A DNA stretch of 64,000 bases from an uncultured Clostridia bacterium (GCA_947627565.1 CANQWO010000004.1:25996-89995), one strand, 5' to 3'. Positions 11,247 to 21,664 are shown, counted from the first letter of the stretch. Numbers and translations: made by a program. Notes: generated by a model not told the origin, from the letters alone.

Positions 11247-11350
11247 GGGACAATCCTCCATTTTGATTATAGCATAAAATTTTTTCTTTTTCAAGAAAAG
11301 CGGACGGCGCCCGGAAAATTTTTTGGGAAAATACCCATACTGCTCCTGTC

Positions 11351-13528
11351 ATGAAACGTGTACTCACTGTGCTCGGCGTCATCTTGGGGCTCCTGGCCCT
11401 GTCTCTCGCCGCGGCATTTCTCTATTTCATCGGCGTCACCCGATCGCAGCGGCTTGACCCCGCCAAGCTCGCGCTCAGCGAGAGTTACATCGCTTTTTGC
11501 GACGCGTCGGGCAACGAGATCGCGACCGGAGCGCATGAAGCGGTCCTCTTCGACGATCTTCCCGCCTACGTCCCCAACGCTTTTGTGTCGGTGGAGGACA
11601 AGCGATTTTACGGCCACAAGGGCTTCGACGTCAAACGCATCGGGAAGGCGCTCCTCAAAAACATCTCCGCCTTTTCCTTCCGGGAAGGCGCCTCGACCAT
11701 CTCGCAGCAGCTCATCAAAAATACCCATCTCACCAGCGAAAAGACGGTCACGCGCAAACTCAAGGAGTTCAAGCTCACGGCGATGTTGGAGAAACGGTAT
11801 ACCAAGAAGCAGATCCTCGAACTCTATCTCAATTCCATCTATTTCGGGCACAGCGCCTACGGGATCGGCGACGCCGCGCACTATTATTTCGGGAAAAAAC
11901 CCGAAGAACTGCTCCCCGCAGAGGGCGCGTTGCTTGCGGCGCTCGTAAAATCTCCCAACCGCTACTCGCCGTTCCGAGACGCCGAGGCCTGCCTTACGCG
12001 GAGAAATTTCGTCCTCAAACTCATGCGCGAACAGGGGTATCTCGACGAGGCCGCATACGATGAAGCATGCGCCGCGCCCATTCCCGCACGGCCGCATCCC
12101 CTTCTGCGCGGAAATTCCTATCTCTCCCTCGTCTATGACGAACTGGAAACGCTCTTCCCGGGGATACGGTCCGGCACATACGGTGCGGTGCGCGTGGAGA
12201 CCGCCTATGAACCCGCCTTGCAGGAAAAACTCGACGGTCTGCAGGCGGATTCCGACCTCGTTGCCCTCGTCATCGACGCCCAAAAAGATGTCTTGCGGGC
12301 AATTCGGACGACGGTGGGACTTCCCAAACGTCCCCCCGCCTCCACCATCAAGCCGCTGCTCGTCTACGGGCCGGCGATCGAAGAAAACCTTTTGTCGCCC
12401 GCGACCCCCGTGCTCGACGCAAAAACCAATTTCGGAGGCTACCGTCCCGACGACGCGAGCGGGGCGACCGGGCAATATCTGAGCGCGCGCTATGCGCTCT
12501 CCCACAGCGTCAACATCCCGGCCGTCAAGATCCTCAACGCGCTCGGCGTGGAGCGGGGAGCCGCCTATCTCCGCCGCATGGGGCTCGACGTCGACCGGGA
12601 GGACCGCACGCTCGCCCTGGCGCTCGGCGGCATGCGGGAAGGCTTCGATCTCAAATCGCTCGCAGACGGCTATGCGGCACTCGCGAACGGCGGAACATAC
12701 GCCGCTTCGGGGACGATCGTGCGCGTGACGAACCGCAAGGGCGACACGCTCTATGAGAGGACGCCCTTCAAGACCAAAGTCTTCTCCGAAGAGACAAGTT
12801 TTCTCGTAACGGATATGCTCAAAACGGCGGCGACCGAGGGGACCGCGCGCAAACTCAAATCGCTCCCCTTTGCCGTCGCGGCCAAGACGGGGACCAACGA
12901 GGGCGCCCGCGGCAACTTAGACGCCTACACAATGGCGTATACGACGGAGGACGTCGTGGCCGTATGGATGGGAAATGCCGACAATTCCCCCGTGAACGCC
13001 TCCGGGGGCGGGCTGCCCGCCAATGCCGCCAAAGACATCCTCGCCTTCCTCTATAAAAATTCGTATCCGTCCGATTTTGCCGTTCCGTCCAACGCCGTGC
13101 GCCTTGCCTATGATAAAGAGACGTATGAAAAAGAGCATCGCATTGTCCGCGCGGATCCCGCCGCGCCGCTCTTGACCGATCCGGAGGACTATTTCAAAAC
13201 ATCGGCCGTCCCCACCGAGCAGTGCATGCGGTTCAGCCGCCCGACCATCGCATTGCCCTCGATTTCGGTGAAAAATGGCACCGTGAACATAGTATTATGC
13301 CAGACAGAGTACTATGATTACATCGTAAAAAGAGAAAATCGCGGCCATATCGCCACGATTTACAGCGGTTCTTATTGCGAATGCATCTGCGACAACTCCG
13401 TCGAAGCGGGCGAAAGCTATCGATATACCGTCATCCCCTTCTACAAGGAGCATGAGGGCGAGGCGCGGGAGCTTCCGCTCGTCAAAATCGAGGCGACCTC
13501 CCCCATCCCCGACGATTGGTGGGAATGA
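11351..13528 (+). CDS. class A penicillin-binding protein (glycosyltransferase/transpeptidase)
   Basis: GT51 motifs (VEDKRFYGHKGFD, GASTISQQLIKN) and transpeptidase (STIKP, KTGTNEG). Confidence 0.94.
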   Translation: MKRVLTVLGVILGLLALSLAAAFLYFIGVTRSQRLDPAKLALSESYIAFCDASGNEIATGAHEAVLFDDLPAYVPNAFVSVEDKRFYGHKGFDVKRIGKALLKNISAFSFREGASTISQQLIKNTHLTSEKTVTRKLKEFKLTAMLEKRYTKKQILELYLNSIYFGHSAYGIGDAAHYYFGKKPEELLPAEGALLAALVKSPNRYSPFRDAEACLTRRNFVLKLMREQGYLDEAAYDEACAAPIPARPHPLLRGNSYLSLVYDELETLFPGIRSGTYGAVRVETAYEPALQEKLDGLQADSDLVALVIDAQKDVLRAIRTTVGLPKRPPASTIKPLLVYGPAIEENLLSPATPVLDAKTNFGGYRPDDASGATGQYLSARYALSHSVNIPAVKILNALGVERGAAYLRRMGLDVDREDRTLALALGGMREGFDLKSLADGYAALANGGTYAASGTIVRVTNRKGDTLYERTPFKTKVFSEETSFLVTDMLKTAATEGTARKLKSLPFAVAAKTGTNEGARGNLDAYTMAYTTEDVVAVWMGNADNSPVNASGGGLPANAAKDILAFLYKNSYPSDFAVPSNAVRLAYDKETYEKEHRIVRADPAAPLLTDPEDYFKTSAVPTEQCMRFSRPTIALPSISVKNGTVNIVLCQTEYYDYIVKRENRGHIATIYSGSYCECICDNSVEAGESYRYTVIPFYKEHEGEARELPLVKIEATSPIPDDWWE
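13291..13313 (+). repeat. dispersed palindromic motif copy C (inside PBP gene)
   Basis: AGTATTATGCCAGACAGAGTACT; 22/23 to consensus. Confidence 0.7.
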
Positions 13529-14680
13529 TCAGAACGCGATCACTTCGGCCGTTTCGAGCGCCTGTGCGACAAGCCCCTCCACGTCGAGTTTCGCCTCCTC
13601 CTCGGCAATCTTTTCCGGCTTCGGCCGCGTCGCGGGAAATTCGGGCAGGAAGACGGTGCAACAATCCTCGTAGGGAAGCACCGACGTCTCGTATGTGCCG
13701 ATCTTCTTCGCGCGCTCGATGATCTCATCCTTATCAAACCCGACAAGAGGACGCAGGACGGGCAGTGTGACGACGGCGTTGGACGACGTCATTCCCTCCA
13801 ACGTTTGGCTCGCGACTTGTCCCAAGCTCTCCCCCGTCACAAGGCATCCCATCCCCCCTTTGACGGCCATGCGCTCTGCGATCCGGAACATGAAACGCCG
13901 CAGAAGCGTGATGTTGAGTTCGGCGGCGCATTTTTCGTGGATCTCCTCCTGGATCTTCGTGACGGACACCGTCGTAAGGTGCGTGACCAACGTGAACTTG
14001 GAGAGGAGCCGCGAGAGTTCGACGACTTTTTCTTTCGCGCCGTCGTTGGTATAGGGATAGCTATGGAAATGCAGCAGTTCGACCACGAGCCCGCGCTTGG
14101 CCATCAAATAGCCGGCGACGGGCGAATCGATGCCGCCCGAGATCAGCAAAAGCCCCTTCCCGGAAGTCCCGACGGGCATTCCCCCCACGCCCGGGAGCAT
14201 GGAGCCGAAGACGAGCGCCGCGCCGTTTTCCCGCACGTCGATATAGACCGTGTGCGCGGGAGCGTGGACGTCTACTTTCAGCTTGGGGTTTTCGGCGAGA
14301 ATGCGGCCGCCCATCTCTGCGCTGATTTCCATGGAATTGAGCGGATATTTTTTATAGCCGCGATGCGTCTCCACCTTGAACGTCCCGCTCTTCGGCATGA
14401 CGAGGCGGACGCCCGCAAAGATCTCGTCGAGTTCGCTCCCGACAAGATAGCCGACGGAATAGGAATGAACGCCGAACACGTTGGATATGCGCTCCGCAAC
14501 TTCGTCCGCGCGATCTTCGGGAAATTTCGCGACCAGCCACCTGCCGCTGGTGCGATGCAACTCGTGGCGGATCCCCTTGAGACTGCGTTCGAGATTCATG
14601 GCGAAGACCCGCTCGAAATAGCCGCGGTTCTTGCCCTTCAGATGGATTTCCGCATAGCGGATAATGACAACTTTTTCCAT
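13529..14680 (-). CDS. thiI: tRNA 4-thiouridine synthase ThiI
   Basis: THUMP domain plus PP-loop (LLISGGIDSPVAGYLMAKRG). Confidence 0.95.
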   Translation of the reverse strand: MEKVVIIRYAEIHLKGKNRGYFERVFAMNLERSLKGIRHELHRTSGRWLVAKFPEDRADEVAERISNVFGVHSYSVGYLVGSELDEIFAGVRLVMPKSGTFKVETHRGYKKYPLNSMEISAEMGGRILAENPKLKVDVHAPAHTVYIDVRENGAALVFGSMLPGVGGMPVGTSGKGLLLISGGIDSPVAGYLMAKRGLVVELLHFHSYPYTNDGAKEKVVELSRLLSKFTLVTHLTTVSVTKIQEEIHEKCAAELNITLLRRFMFRIAERMAVKGGMGCLVTGESLGQVASQTLEGMTSSNAVVTLPVLRPLVGFDKDEIIERAKKIGTYETSVLPYEDCCTVFLPEFPATRPKPEKIAEEEAKLDVEGLVAQALETAEVIAF

Positions 14681-14695
14681 AATTCTATTTCCGAT

Positions 14696-15823
14696 TTATA
14701 CTTTTTCCTGAAAGGCCTTGACGGTCTCATAGATGGCGAGGGCGGCAGCGTCCGCCTCCTGTTCGGTCGTTTGCGGGGAGAAACTGATGCGCAGAACGCC
14801 GTCTAACACGGCTTGGGGATAGCCGCAGGCCGTGAGAACGCGGCTGAATCGGTGTTTGGAAGAGCACGCACTGCCCGTTCCCACGCAGACGCCGCGGTCG
14901 AACAGCATGCGCGCGAGCACTTCGCCCCGCGTCCCGACGGCAGAGACCGTGAGAATGTACGGGGAACCCGCTGAGGGAGAAATGCGGCGGATGCCGCCGC
15001 CCGCCCGCTCGCCGAGAAAGGACATGATGCGTTCGCGATAGCCCCTGAGGCGCGCTCCGTCCGCCTCGAGCGTTGCAAACTTCTTCTCGGCGGCATACGC
15101 GAAATCCAGGATCCCGAGCACGTTTTCCGTGCCGCTCCGTGAGCCGTTTTCCTGCCCGCCGCCGTGGATCAAAGGCGGAAGCGCCAATCCCTTCCGCTTG
15201 ATGAGCGCGCCCGTGCCCTTGAGTCCGCCGATCTTATGCGCGCTGACGCTATAAAGGTCGATTGCGGGCGTGAGGCGGATGGGCACCTTCCCGAATGCCT
15301 GCACGCCGTCGCTGTGAAAGAGACAGCGCGGATTTTTTTCTTTGACGGCCTTGGCGAGCGCGGCGATGTCGTTGACCGCGCCCGTCTCATTGTTGACATG
15401 CACGACGGAGACGAGCGTCGTCCGTTCGTCCACAAGTTGCAAAAGCGCATCGGGATCGACGCTCCCGTCCGCCCGCACGGGGGCAAACCGAGGCTCGACG
15501 CCCCGGTTTTTGAGTTCCGAAAAACTCCGCTCCACGGCCGCGTGCTCGCCGGCCGACGCGACGGCATTCCCCCGCCGCGCGCCGCCGAAAATTGCTTGAT
15601 CGTCCGCCTCCGTCCCGCTTCCGGTAAAGATCAGCTCGAATTTCGCGGGATCGGCCACGCGCTTTAAGAGACTTTCCCGCGCGACGTTGATTTTGGCGCG
15701 GACGGCAAACCCTCCGCCGTAATTTGCGGAGGGATTATAATAGTTTTCCGCGGCTTCCTTCGCGGCGCGTGCAAACGCATCGGCGTCGGGGCGCGTCGTC
15801 GCCGCATTGTCGAGATAAATCAT
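14696..15823 (-). CDS. cysteine desulfurase
   Basis: IYLDNAATTRPD, SAHKIGGLKGTGALI, active-site loop GTGSACSS; next to thiI. Confidence 0.93.
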   Translation of the reverse strand: MIYLDNAATTRPDADAFARAAKEAAENYYNPSANYGGGFAVRAKINVARESLLKRVADPAKFELIFTGSGTEADDQAIFGGARRGNAVASAGEHAAVERSFSELKNRGVEPRFAPVRADGSVDPDALLQLVDERTTLVSVVHVNNETGAVNDIAALAKAVKEKNPRCLFHSDGVQAFGKVPIRLTPAIDLYSVSAHKIGGLKGTGALIKRKGLALPPLIHGGGQENGSRSGTENVLGILDFAYAAEKKFATLEADGARLRGYRERIMSFLGERAGGGIRRISPSAGSPYILTVSAVGTRGEVLARMLFDRGVCVGTGSACSSKHRFSRVLTACGYPQAVLDGVLRISFSPQTTEQEADAAALAIYETVKAFQEKV

Positions 15824-16428
15824 TTCTGCACCAACTTGCTTCTGCCCGCGGCATAGACCAAATTTTCCAATAGCTGTCTTCTCATCTCGAGAATGTATAC
15901 CGCCTTTTCGATGGAGGAGGAATGCAGCACATAGATCAGCTCCTTGCCGTTCGCCGGTTCCCTGTTCGGAGTATATACCTTGGGCTTTTTGTTCCCGAGA
16001 CCGCGCAGCGTATTTTCAAACGCCTCGCTGTCCACCCAGCCGATCTGCAGGATCCTGTCCGCTTTGAGCGTGATCAAAAACTTGCGCCGTTTCCCGTTGA
16101 AGACTTTGGTGACGCGCAGTTCGTCCTCGACAAACGTATAGTCGTAGCTGACGTTGAATTTGTTCTTCAAAAACCAAAAGATCAGCCCGCTTCCGAAGAC
16201 GGCGACGATCAAGCCGAACCACATGGCGATGCCGATGACGTGGTCTACCGTCGTGGAGTTCTCGGCCGTCACAACGCTGTGGATATACTGCGGGGACAGC
16301 AACACGCCCGCGCTCGCGCTGAGCGCAAACAAGATGATCGCGATCACCTTGCACGCCGTGTAGATCTTTTCCTCCGTCCTGCTGCGATTGGAGATCGCGC
16401 TCTCTTCATAAAATCCGTCTTTGGGCAT
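15820..16428 (-). CDS. hypothetical membrane protein
   Basis: Two TM segments near the N-terminus, then a hydrophilic C-terminal domain; stop/start overlap with the upstream carB-dapF gene. Confidence 0.75.
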   Translation of the reverse strand: MPKDGFYEESAISNRSRTEEKIYTACKVIAIILFALSASAGVLLSPQYIHSVVTAENSTTVDHVIGIAMWFGLIVAVFGSGLIFWFLKNKFNVSYDYTFVEDELRVTKVFNGKRRKFLITLKADRILQIGWVDSEAFENTLRGLGNKKPKVYTPNREPANGKELIYVLHSSSIEKAVYILEMRRQLLENLVYAAGRSKLVQK

Positions 16429-19400
16429 CAGTATTCCACCCTCCCTTCATAAATTTTTTCGACATTTCCCGTGAGCGTGACGTTGCCGTCTAAGTTATAG
16501 CGCACGGTGAGGTCGCCGCCGCGAAGTTTGACCGTGATGTCGGTATCCCGGCTGCAATAACCGCCGAGCACACAGGCCACCGCCGCAGCGGCAGCGCCCG
16601 TCCCGCAGGCATACGTTTCGCCGTTGCCCACTTCCCAGACGCGCATCTTGATGGTGCTCCCGTTGACGACGCGGATAAACTCCACATTGGTGCGGCGCGG
16701 GAAATATTTGCTCGTTTCGATCGCGGGGCCAAGCGTCTCGACGGGCACGTCGTCCACCTTGTCGCAGAACACGACGCAGTGCGGATTCCCCAGATTGACC
16801 AGCGTGACGCGATAGATGGTCCCCTTGATCGCCATGGGCGCATCGACGACGCTCGCGCCCTTCCATACGGAGGGGATCTTTTCGCCGCGGAGCTCGGCCT
16901 TTCCGAGATCGACGCTGGCCGACGTCACCACGCCGCCGAAAGAATAGACGGTGACGTTTTTGATCCCGCTCATGGTTTCGATCTCCATCGTCTCCTTGCG
17001 GACGATGGCGTTTTCATAGAGATATTTGGCAACGCAGCGGATGGCGTTCCCCGCAATGGTGCCCTCGCTGCCGTCCTGGTTGAAGATCCGCATCTTGGCG
17101 TCGGCGCACGCCGACCGCTCGATGAGGACAATGCCGTCGCCGCCGATGCCGTAGTGGCGGTTGACAAAGTTGATGGCGAGCGACTCCGGACAGGTGATCT
17201 TTCCGTCGAGATTGTCAAAAAAGATATAGTCGTTGCCGCACGATTGCATCTTGACGAACTCCAGCTCCGTCCTCTTGGTGCGCATGTGGTTGATATCCAC
17301 GAGCTCGGTATTGTACTCCGTAAACTTGCTCGCAATGATATCGCAAAGCGCATTGGCCGTATCGAGCGACGTGAGAACGGTGATCCCGAGGAGAATGGCA
17401 TGATGGTGCAGTTCGATGTAATCGGCAATGGAATCGACGTCCGTCTTGCCCGTGTAGATGATGTAATCGATCTTGCCCTCGTCCATCATCTTGGAGACCT
17501 GCTTGGTCGCCTTCAAACGGTCCACGACGGTGACGTCGACGCCGAGATCGGAAATGACCTTGGCCGTGCCGGCGGTCGCATAGAGATTGCACCCGAGATC
17601 GGCGAACTTCTTGGCGATGGAGACGAGCTCGAACTTGTCCTGGTCGTTGACGGTAAAATAGACGCCGACGGGCCGGTCTTTGGTGGGATGGCACATCTTG
17701 AACCCGGCCGAGACGAGCCCCTTGAAGAGCGCCTCTTCGATGGTCTTGCCGATGCCGAGGACCTCCCCCGTCGACTTCATCTCCGGGCCGAGCTGGGAAT
17801 TGACGTCGTTGAGTTTTTCAAACGAAAATACCGGAACTTTGACGGCGACATAGGGGGAATCCGGATAGAGCCCCGTGCCGTACCCGAGCTTTTTGAGTTT
17901 GGCGCCCGCCATGATCTTTGTCGCAAGCTCCACCATGGGGACGCCCGTGACCTTGGAGATATAGGGAATGGTGCGGCTTGCGCGCGGATTGACCTCGATC
18001 ACATACAGCCTGTTCTGATAGATGAGATACTGGATGTTGATGAGCCCCTTGGTTTTCAGCTCCAATGCGAGCTGCGTGGACACTTCCAAGATGCGCCCCT
18101 TCATGGCGTCGGAGAGATGATAGGGTGGATAGACGGCGATGGAATCGCCCGAATGCACGCCCGCGCGTTCGACGTGCTGCATGATGCCGGGGATCAGGAC
18201 GTCTACGCCGTCGGAGATGGCGTCCACCTCGAGCTCGCTCCCCATCAAATATTTGTCGCAGAGGACGGGATTTTCGATATGCTGCGCGAGGATGACATCC
18301 ATATAGCGGGAGATGTCATTCTCGGTGAATGCGATGGTCATGTTCTGTCCGCCGATGACATAGGACGGCCGGAGCAGCACGGGATATCCGAGCGTTTCGG
18401 CCGCGCGGATCGCCTCGGATTTGGTCATGACCGTCATGCCCTTGGGACGGGCGATATGAAAGCGCTCCAAAAGCTCGTCGAAACGTTCTCTGTCCTCGGC
18501 AATATCCACGCTGTCGGCGCTCGTCCCGAGGATCCGCACCCCCTTCTTTGCGAGATAGCCGCACAGCTTGATGGCCGTCTGCCCGCCGAAGGTGATGACG
18601 ACGCCATACGGCTTTTCCGCTTCGATCACGTTCCAGACATCTTCCGGCGTCAGCGATTCAAAATACAACCTGTCCGCCGTATCGAAGTCCGTGGAGACCG
18701 TCTCCGGATTGTTGTTGACGATGATGACCTCGTAGCCGAGGCTCTTGAGCGTCCAGACGCAGTGGACGGAGGAATAATCAAATTCGATGCCCTGCCCGAT
18801 CCGGATGGGGCCCGAGCCGATCACGATGACGCGCCTCTTCCCCGCGGCAACGCTCCGCTGCACGAACGGCTTGGCTTCGTCGTGCGCGATGTCGTCGTAA
18901 GTCGAATAAAAATACGGCGTCTTGGCGGAAAATTCGGCGGCGCAGGTATCCACCATTTTGAAGCAGGCGCGGCGGTGCGAGGGCAATTTCTGCCCCGAGA
19001 GACGCTCCAGCGCCCGGTCGGGATACCCCAACCGCTTGCCCTCCGCATACTGCGCGCGCGTCAGCTTTTTGCCCGCGATGCACGCCTCGAACGCTACGAG
19101 GCGATAGAGTTTTTCGAGGAACCATTCGTCGATCCGCGTGATGCGATAGATCTCCGCGACCGGAATGCCCACCTTCAGAGCGGCGTAGACGGCGAACAGG
19201 CGCTCGTCCGTCTGCTTATAGAGTTCGTCGTGGAGCGATTCCCGGCTCATGCCCTTGAACTTGGGATGATTCAGCGTATCGAGCGAGATCTCGGCGCCGC
19301 GGACAGCTTTCATGATCGCCTGTTCGAAGGAAGCGCCGATCGCCATGACCTCCCCCGTCGCCTTCATGCGCGATCCGAGATTTCTCCCCGCGTACAGAAA

Positions 19401-20492
19401 TTTATCAAAGGGCCACTTGGGAAGTTTGATAACGACGTAATCGAGCGTCGGCTCGAAACATGCATACGTCTTCCCCGTGACGTCGTTTTTGATCTCATCG
19501 AGCGTGTAGCCGAGCGCGATTTTGGTCGCCACTTTGGCGATGGGATAGCCCGTCGCCTTGCTCGCGAGCGCCGACGAACGGGAGACGCGCGGATTGACCT
19601 CTATGACGGAATATTCGAAACTGTCGGGGTAGAGCGCGAACTGGCAGTTGCACCCGCCCTCGATGCCAAGCTCGGTGATGATGTCGAGCGAGGCGGTCCG
19701 CAGCATCTGATATTCCTTGTCCGAGAGCGTGACGGCGGGCGCGATGACGATCGAATCGCCCGTATGAACGCCGACGGGATCGAAATTCTCCATGGAACAG
19801 ACCGTCAGGACGTTGCCTGCGCCGTCGCGCAGAACTTCAAATTCGATCTCCTTCCAGCCGCCGATGTATTTTTCAATGAGGACCTGCGTGATGGGCGAAA
19901 GCATGAGGCCGTTGCGGGCGATGAGACGGAGTTCTTCCTCGTCCCCGGCAACGCCGCCTCCCGCGCCGCCGAGCGTGAACGCGGGCCGCACGATGACGGG
20001 ATAGCCGAGCTTTTCCGCAATTTCGACGCATCCCTCCTCGGTATAGGCGACATCGGAGGGCACGACGGGCTGCCCGATCTTTTCCATGGTCTGCTTGAAG
20101 AGTTCGCGGTCCTCGGCGCGGTCGATGGCGTCGAGATTGGTTCCGATGAGTTTGACCCCCCACTCGTCCAAAAATCCGTCTTTGGCGAGTTTGCAGCCCA
20201 TCGTGAGGCCGGTCTGTCCGCCCAAAGAGGCGAGCAGGGAATCGGGCCGCTCCTTCATGATGATGCGCTTCAGGGTATCTTCGGTGAGCGGTTCCAGATA
20301 AATTTCATCGGCCAGCATCTTATCCGTCATGATCGTCGCCGGATTGGAATTGCAGAGCACGACGTTGACGCCGGCGTCTTTGAGAACGCGGCAAGCCTGC
20401 GCGCCCGCATAGTCAAACTCGGCCGCTTGTCCGATCACGATGGGACCGGAGCCGATGACCAGCACCTTCTTGATATCGCTCCTCTTAGGCAT
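16428..20492 (-). CDS. carB: carbamoyl-phosphate synthase large chain fused to a C-terminal DapF-like domain
   Basis: Two ATP-grasp halves and an MGS-like domain, continuing without a stop into DapF-like sequence (...NTELVDINHMRTKRTELEFVKMQSCGNDYIFFDNLDG...). Start MPKRSDIKKVLVIGSGP. Confidence 0.95.
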   Translation of the reverse strand: MPKRSDIKKVLVIGSGPIVIGQAAEFDYAGAQACRVLKDAGVNVVLCNSNPATIMTDKMLADEIYLEPLTEDTLKRIIMKERPDSLLASLGGQTGLTMGCKLAKDGFLDEWGVKLIGTNLDAIDRAEDRELFKQTMEKIGQPVVPSDVAYTEEGCVEIAEKLGYPVIVRPAFTLGGAGGGVAGDEEELRLIARNGLMLSPITQVLIEKYIGGWKEIEFEVLRDGAGNVLTVCSMENFDPVGVHTGDSIVIAPAVTLSDKEYQMLRTASLDIITELGIEGGCNCQFALYPDSFEYSVIEVNPRVSRSSALASKATGYPIAKVATKIALGYTLDEIKNDVTGKTYACFEPTLDYVVIKLPKWPFDKFLYAGRNLGSRMKATGEVMAIGASFEQAIMKAVRGAEISLDTLNHPKFKGMSRESLHDELYKQTDERLFAVYAALKVGIPVAEIYRITRIDEWFLEKLYRLVAFEACIAGKKLTRAQYAEGKRLGYPDRALERLSGQKLPSHRRACFKMVDTCAAEFSAKTPYFYSTYDDIAHDEAKPFVQRSVAAGKRRVIVIGSGPIRIGQGIEFDYSSVHCVWTLKSLGYEVIIVNNNPETVSTDFDTADRLYFESLTPEDVWNVIEAEKPYGVVITFGGQTAIKLCGYLAKKGVRILGTSADSVDIAEDRERFDELLERFHIARPKGMTVMTKSEAIRAAETLGYPVLLRPSYVIGGQNMTIAFTENDISRYMDVILAQHIENPVLCDKYLMGSELEVDAISDGVDVLIPGIMQHVERAGVHSGDSIAVYPPYHLSDAMKGRILEVSTQLALELKTKGLINIQYLIYQNRLYVIEVNPRASRTIPYISKVTGVPMVELATKIMAGAKLKKLGYGTGLYPDSPYVAVKVPVFSFEKLNDVNSQLGPEMKSTGEVLGIGKTIEEALFKGLVSAGFKMCHPTKDRPVGVYFTVNDQDKFELVSIAKKFADLGCNLYATAGTAKVISDLGVDVTVVDRLKATKQVSKMMDEGKIDYIIYTGKTDVDSIADYIELHHHAILLGITVLTSLDTANALCDIIASKFTEYNTELVDINHMRTKRTELEFVKMQSCGNDYIFFDNLDGKITCPESLAINFVNRHYGIGGDGIVLIERSACADAKMRIFNQDGSEGTIAGNAIRCVAKYLYENAIVRKETMEIETMSGIKNVTVYSFGGVVTSASVDLGKAELRGEKIPSVWKGASVVDAPMAIKGTIYRVTLVNLGNPHCVVFCDKVDDVPVETLGPAIETSKYFPRRTNVEFIRVVNGSTIKMRVWEVGNGETYACGTGAAAAAVACVLGGYCSRDTDITVKLRGGDLTVRYNLDGNVTLTGNVEKIYEGRVEY

Positions 20493-21591
20493 ATGCGGCC
20501 TCCGCCTTGGCGGCTTTTGCTGCGCGCACGCCCTCCCGATACGCATTCATGCGCGCAAGAAATTCGTCAAACAGAAAATTTGCGTCATGCGGACCGCCGC
20601 ATGCCTCGGGATGGAATTGCACGGTGACGGCGTTGAGCGCGGGATAGTCCATCCCCTCGCATGTGCCGTCGTTGGCGTTGATATAGGAGAGCGTGCCCGT
20701 GGGAACGCTGTCGGCCACAACTTCGTACCCATGATTCTGGGAGGTGATGAAGACGCGGTCGGTTTTGAGCTGTTTGACGGGCTGATTGGACCCGCGGTGC
20801 CCGTATTTCATCTTGCGCGTCCGCCCGCCCATGGCAAGCGCAAAGAGCTGATGGCCGAGGCAGATTCCGAAAATGGGCCGCTGCCCCGCCAATTTTTTCA
20901 GATTTTCGATGATCTCGACATTCTCCGCGGGATCCCCCGGGCCGTTCGTGAGCATGACGCCGTCCGGATCGAGCGCAAGCGCCTCTTCGGCGGGAAAATA
21001 TGCCGGGACGACCGTGACGCGGCATCCGCGCCGCTCCAACTCCCTTGCAATGTTGGCTTTTGCGCCGAAATCATAGAGGACCACGCGGGGGCCGTTCCCC
21101 TTGCTCTCCGGAAGAACTTCCGGCGAGGTGGTCGCGCGCACGGCGCCCGTGACGCGGTAGGCATTGAGCGCCTCGAAATTTTTGAGCGGCGAGAACGTGA
21201 TCGCGGCGTTCATGACGCCCGCCTCCCGCACGATGCGCGTGAGTTCGCGCGTGTCGATCCCGCAGACGGCCGGGATCCCCTGCGCTTTCAGAAGAGATTC
21301 CAGTGTCCCGACGCTTCGGAAGTTCGAGGGTGCGTCGCACTTTTCGCGCACGATATACGCGGTCGGCCAGCACCGTTTGCTCTCGAAATCGGACGGGATC
21401 ACGCCGTAATTTCCGATGAGCGGAAAGGTCTGCGTGACGATCTGTCCGTAATAGCTCGGATCGGTAAGCGTCTCGAGATATCCCGTCATGCCCGTCGTGA
21501 AGACGAGCTCGCCGAGCGCCTCTCTTTCGGCGCCGAACGAATAGCCCTCGAAGACGTTTCCGTTTTGTAGCGTTACGTATGCTTTTCTCAT
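20485..21591 (-). CDS. carA: carbamoyl-phosphate synthase small chain
   Basis: GYLETLTDPSYYGQIV, GIDTRELTR, glutamine amidotransferase triad region FGICLGHQLFALAMGG. Confidence 0.97.
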   Translation of the reverse strand: MRKAYVTLQNGNVFEGYSFGAEREALGELVFTTGMTGYLETLTDPSYYGQIVTQTFPLIGNYGVIPSDFESKRCWPTAYIVREKCDAPSNFRSVGTLESLLKAQGIPAVCGIDTRELTRIVREAGVMNAAITFSPLKNFEALNAYRVTGAVRATTSPEVLPESKGNGPRVVLYDFGAKANIARELERRGCRVTVVPAYFPAEEALALDPDGVMLTNGPGDPAENVEIIENLKKLAGQRPIFGICLGHQLFALAMGGRTRKMKYGHRGSNQPVKQLKTDRVFITSQNHGYEVVADSVPTGTLSYINANDGTCEGMDYPALNAVTVQFHPEACGGPHDANFLFDEFLARMNAYREGVRAAKAAKAEAAYA

Positions 21592-21634
21592 GTCTTCCTC
21601 GCGCTCACCGCGCCCCGTAAAATTCCCGATATCG

Positions 21635-21664
21635 AAAAAAAGGCTGATTTGAAACAATCAGTCC
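21635..21664 (-). terminator. intrinsic terminator/attenuator in carA leader
   Basis: Transcript-sense GG(A)CTGATT-GTTTCA-AATCAGCC-TTTTTTT: 8 bp with one bulged A, followed by a U-tract, ~45 nt before carA. Confidence 0.75.

Noticed and set aside
16779-20627. 1282-aa plus-strand ORF antisense to carB-dapF
   Set aside because: It mirrors a confidently identified minus-strand gene; long antisense frames are common in GC-rich coding DNA because the biased codons rarely yield stops on the opposite strand. Its translation looks like no protein family.
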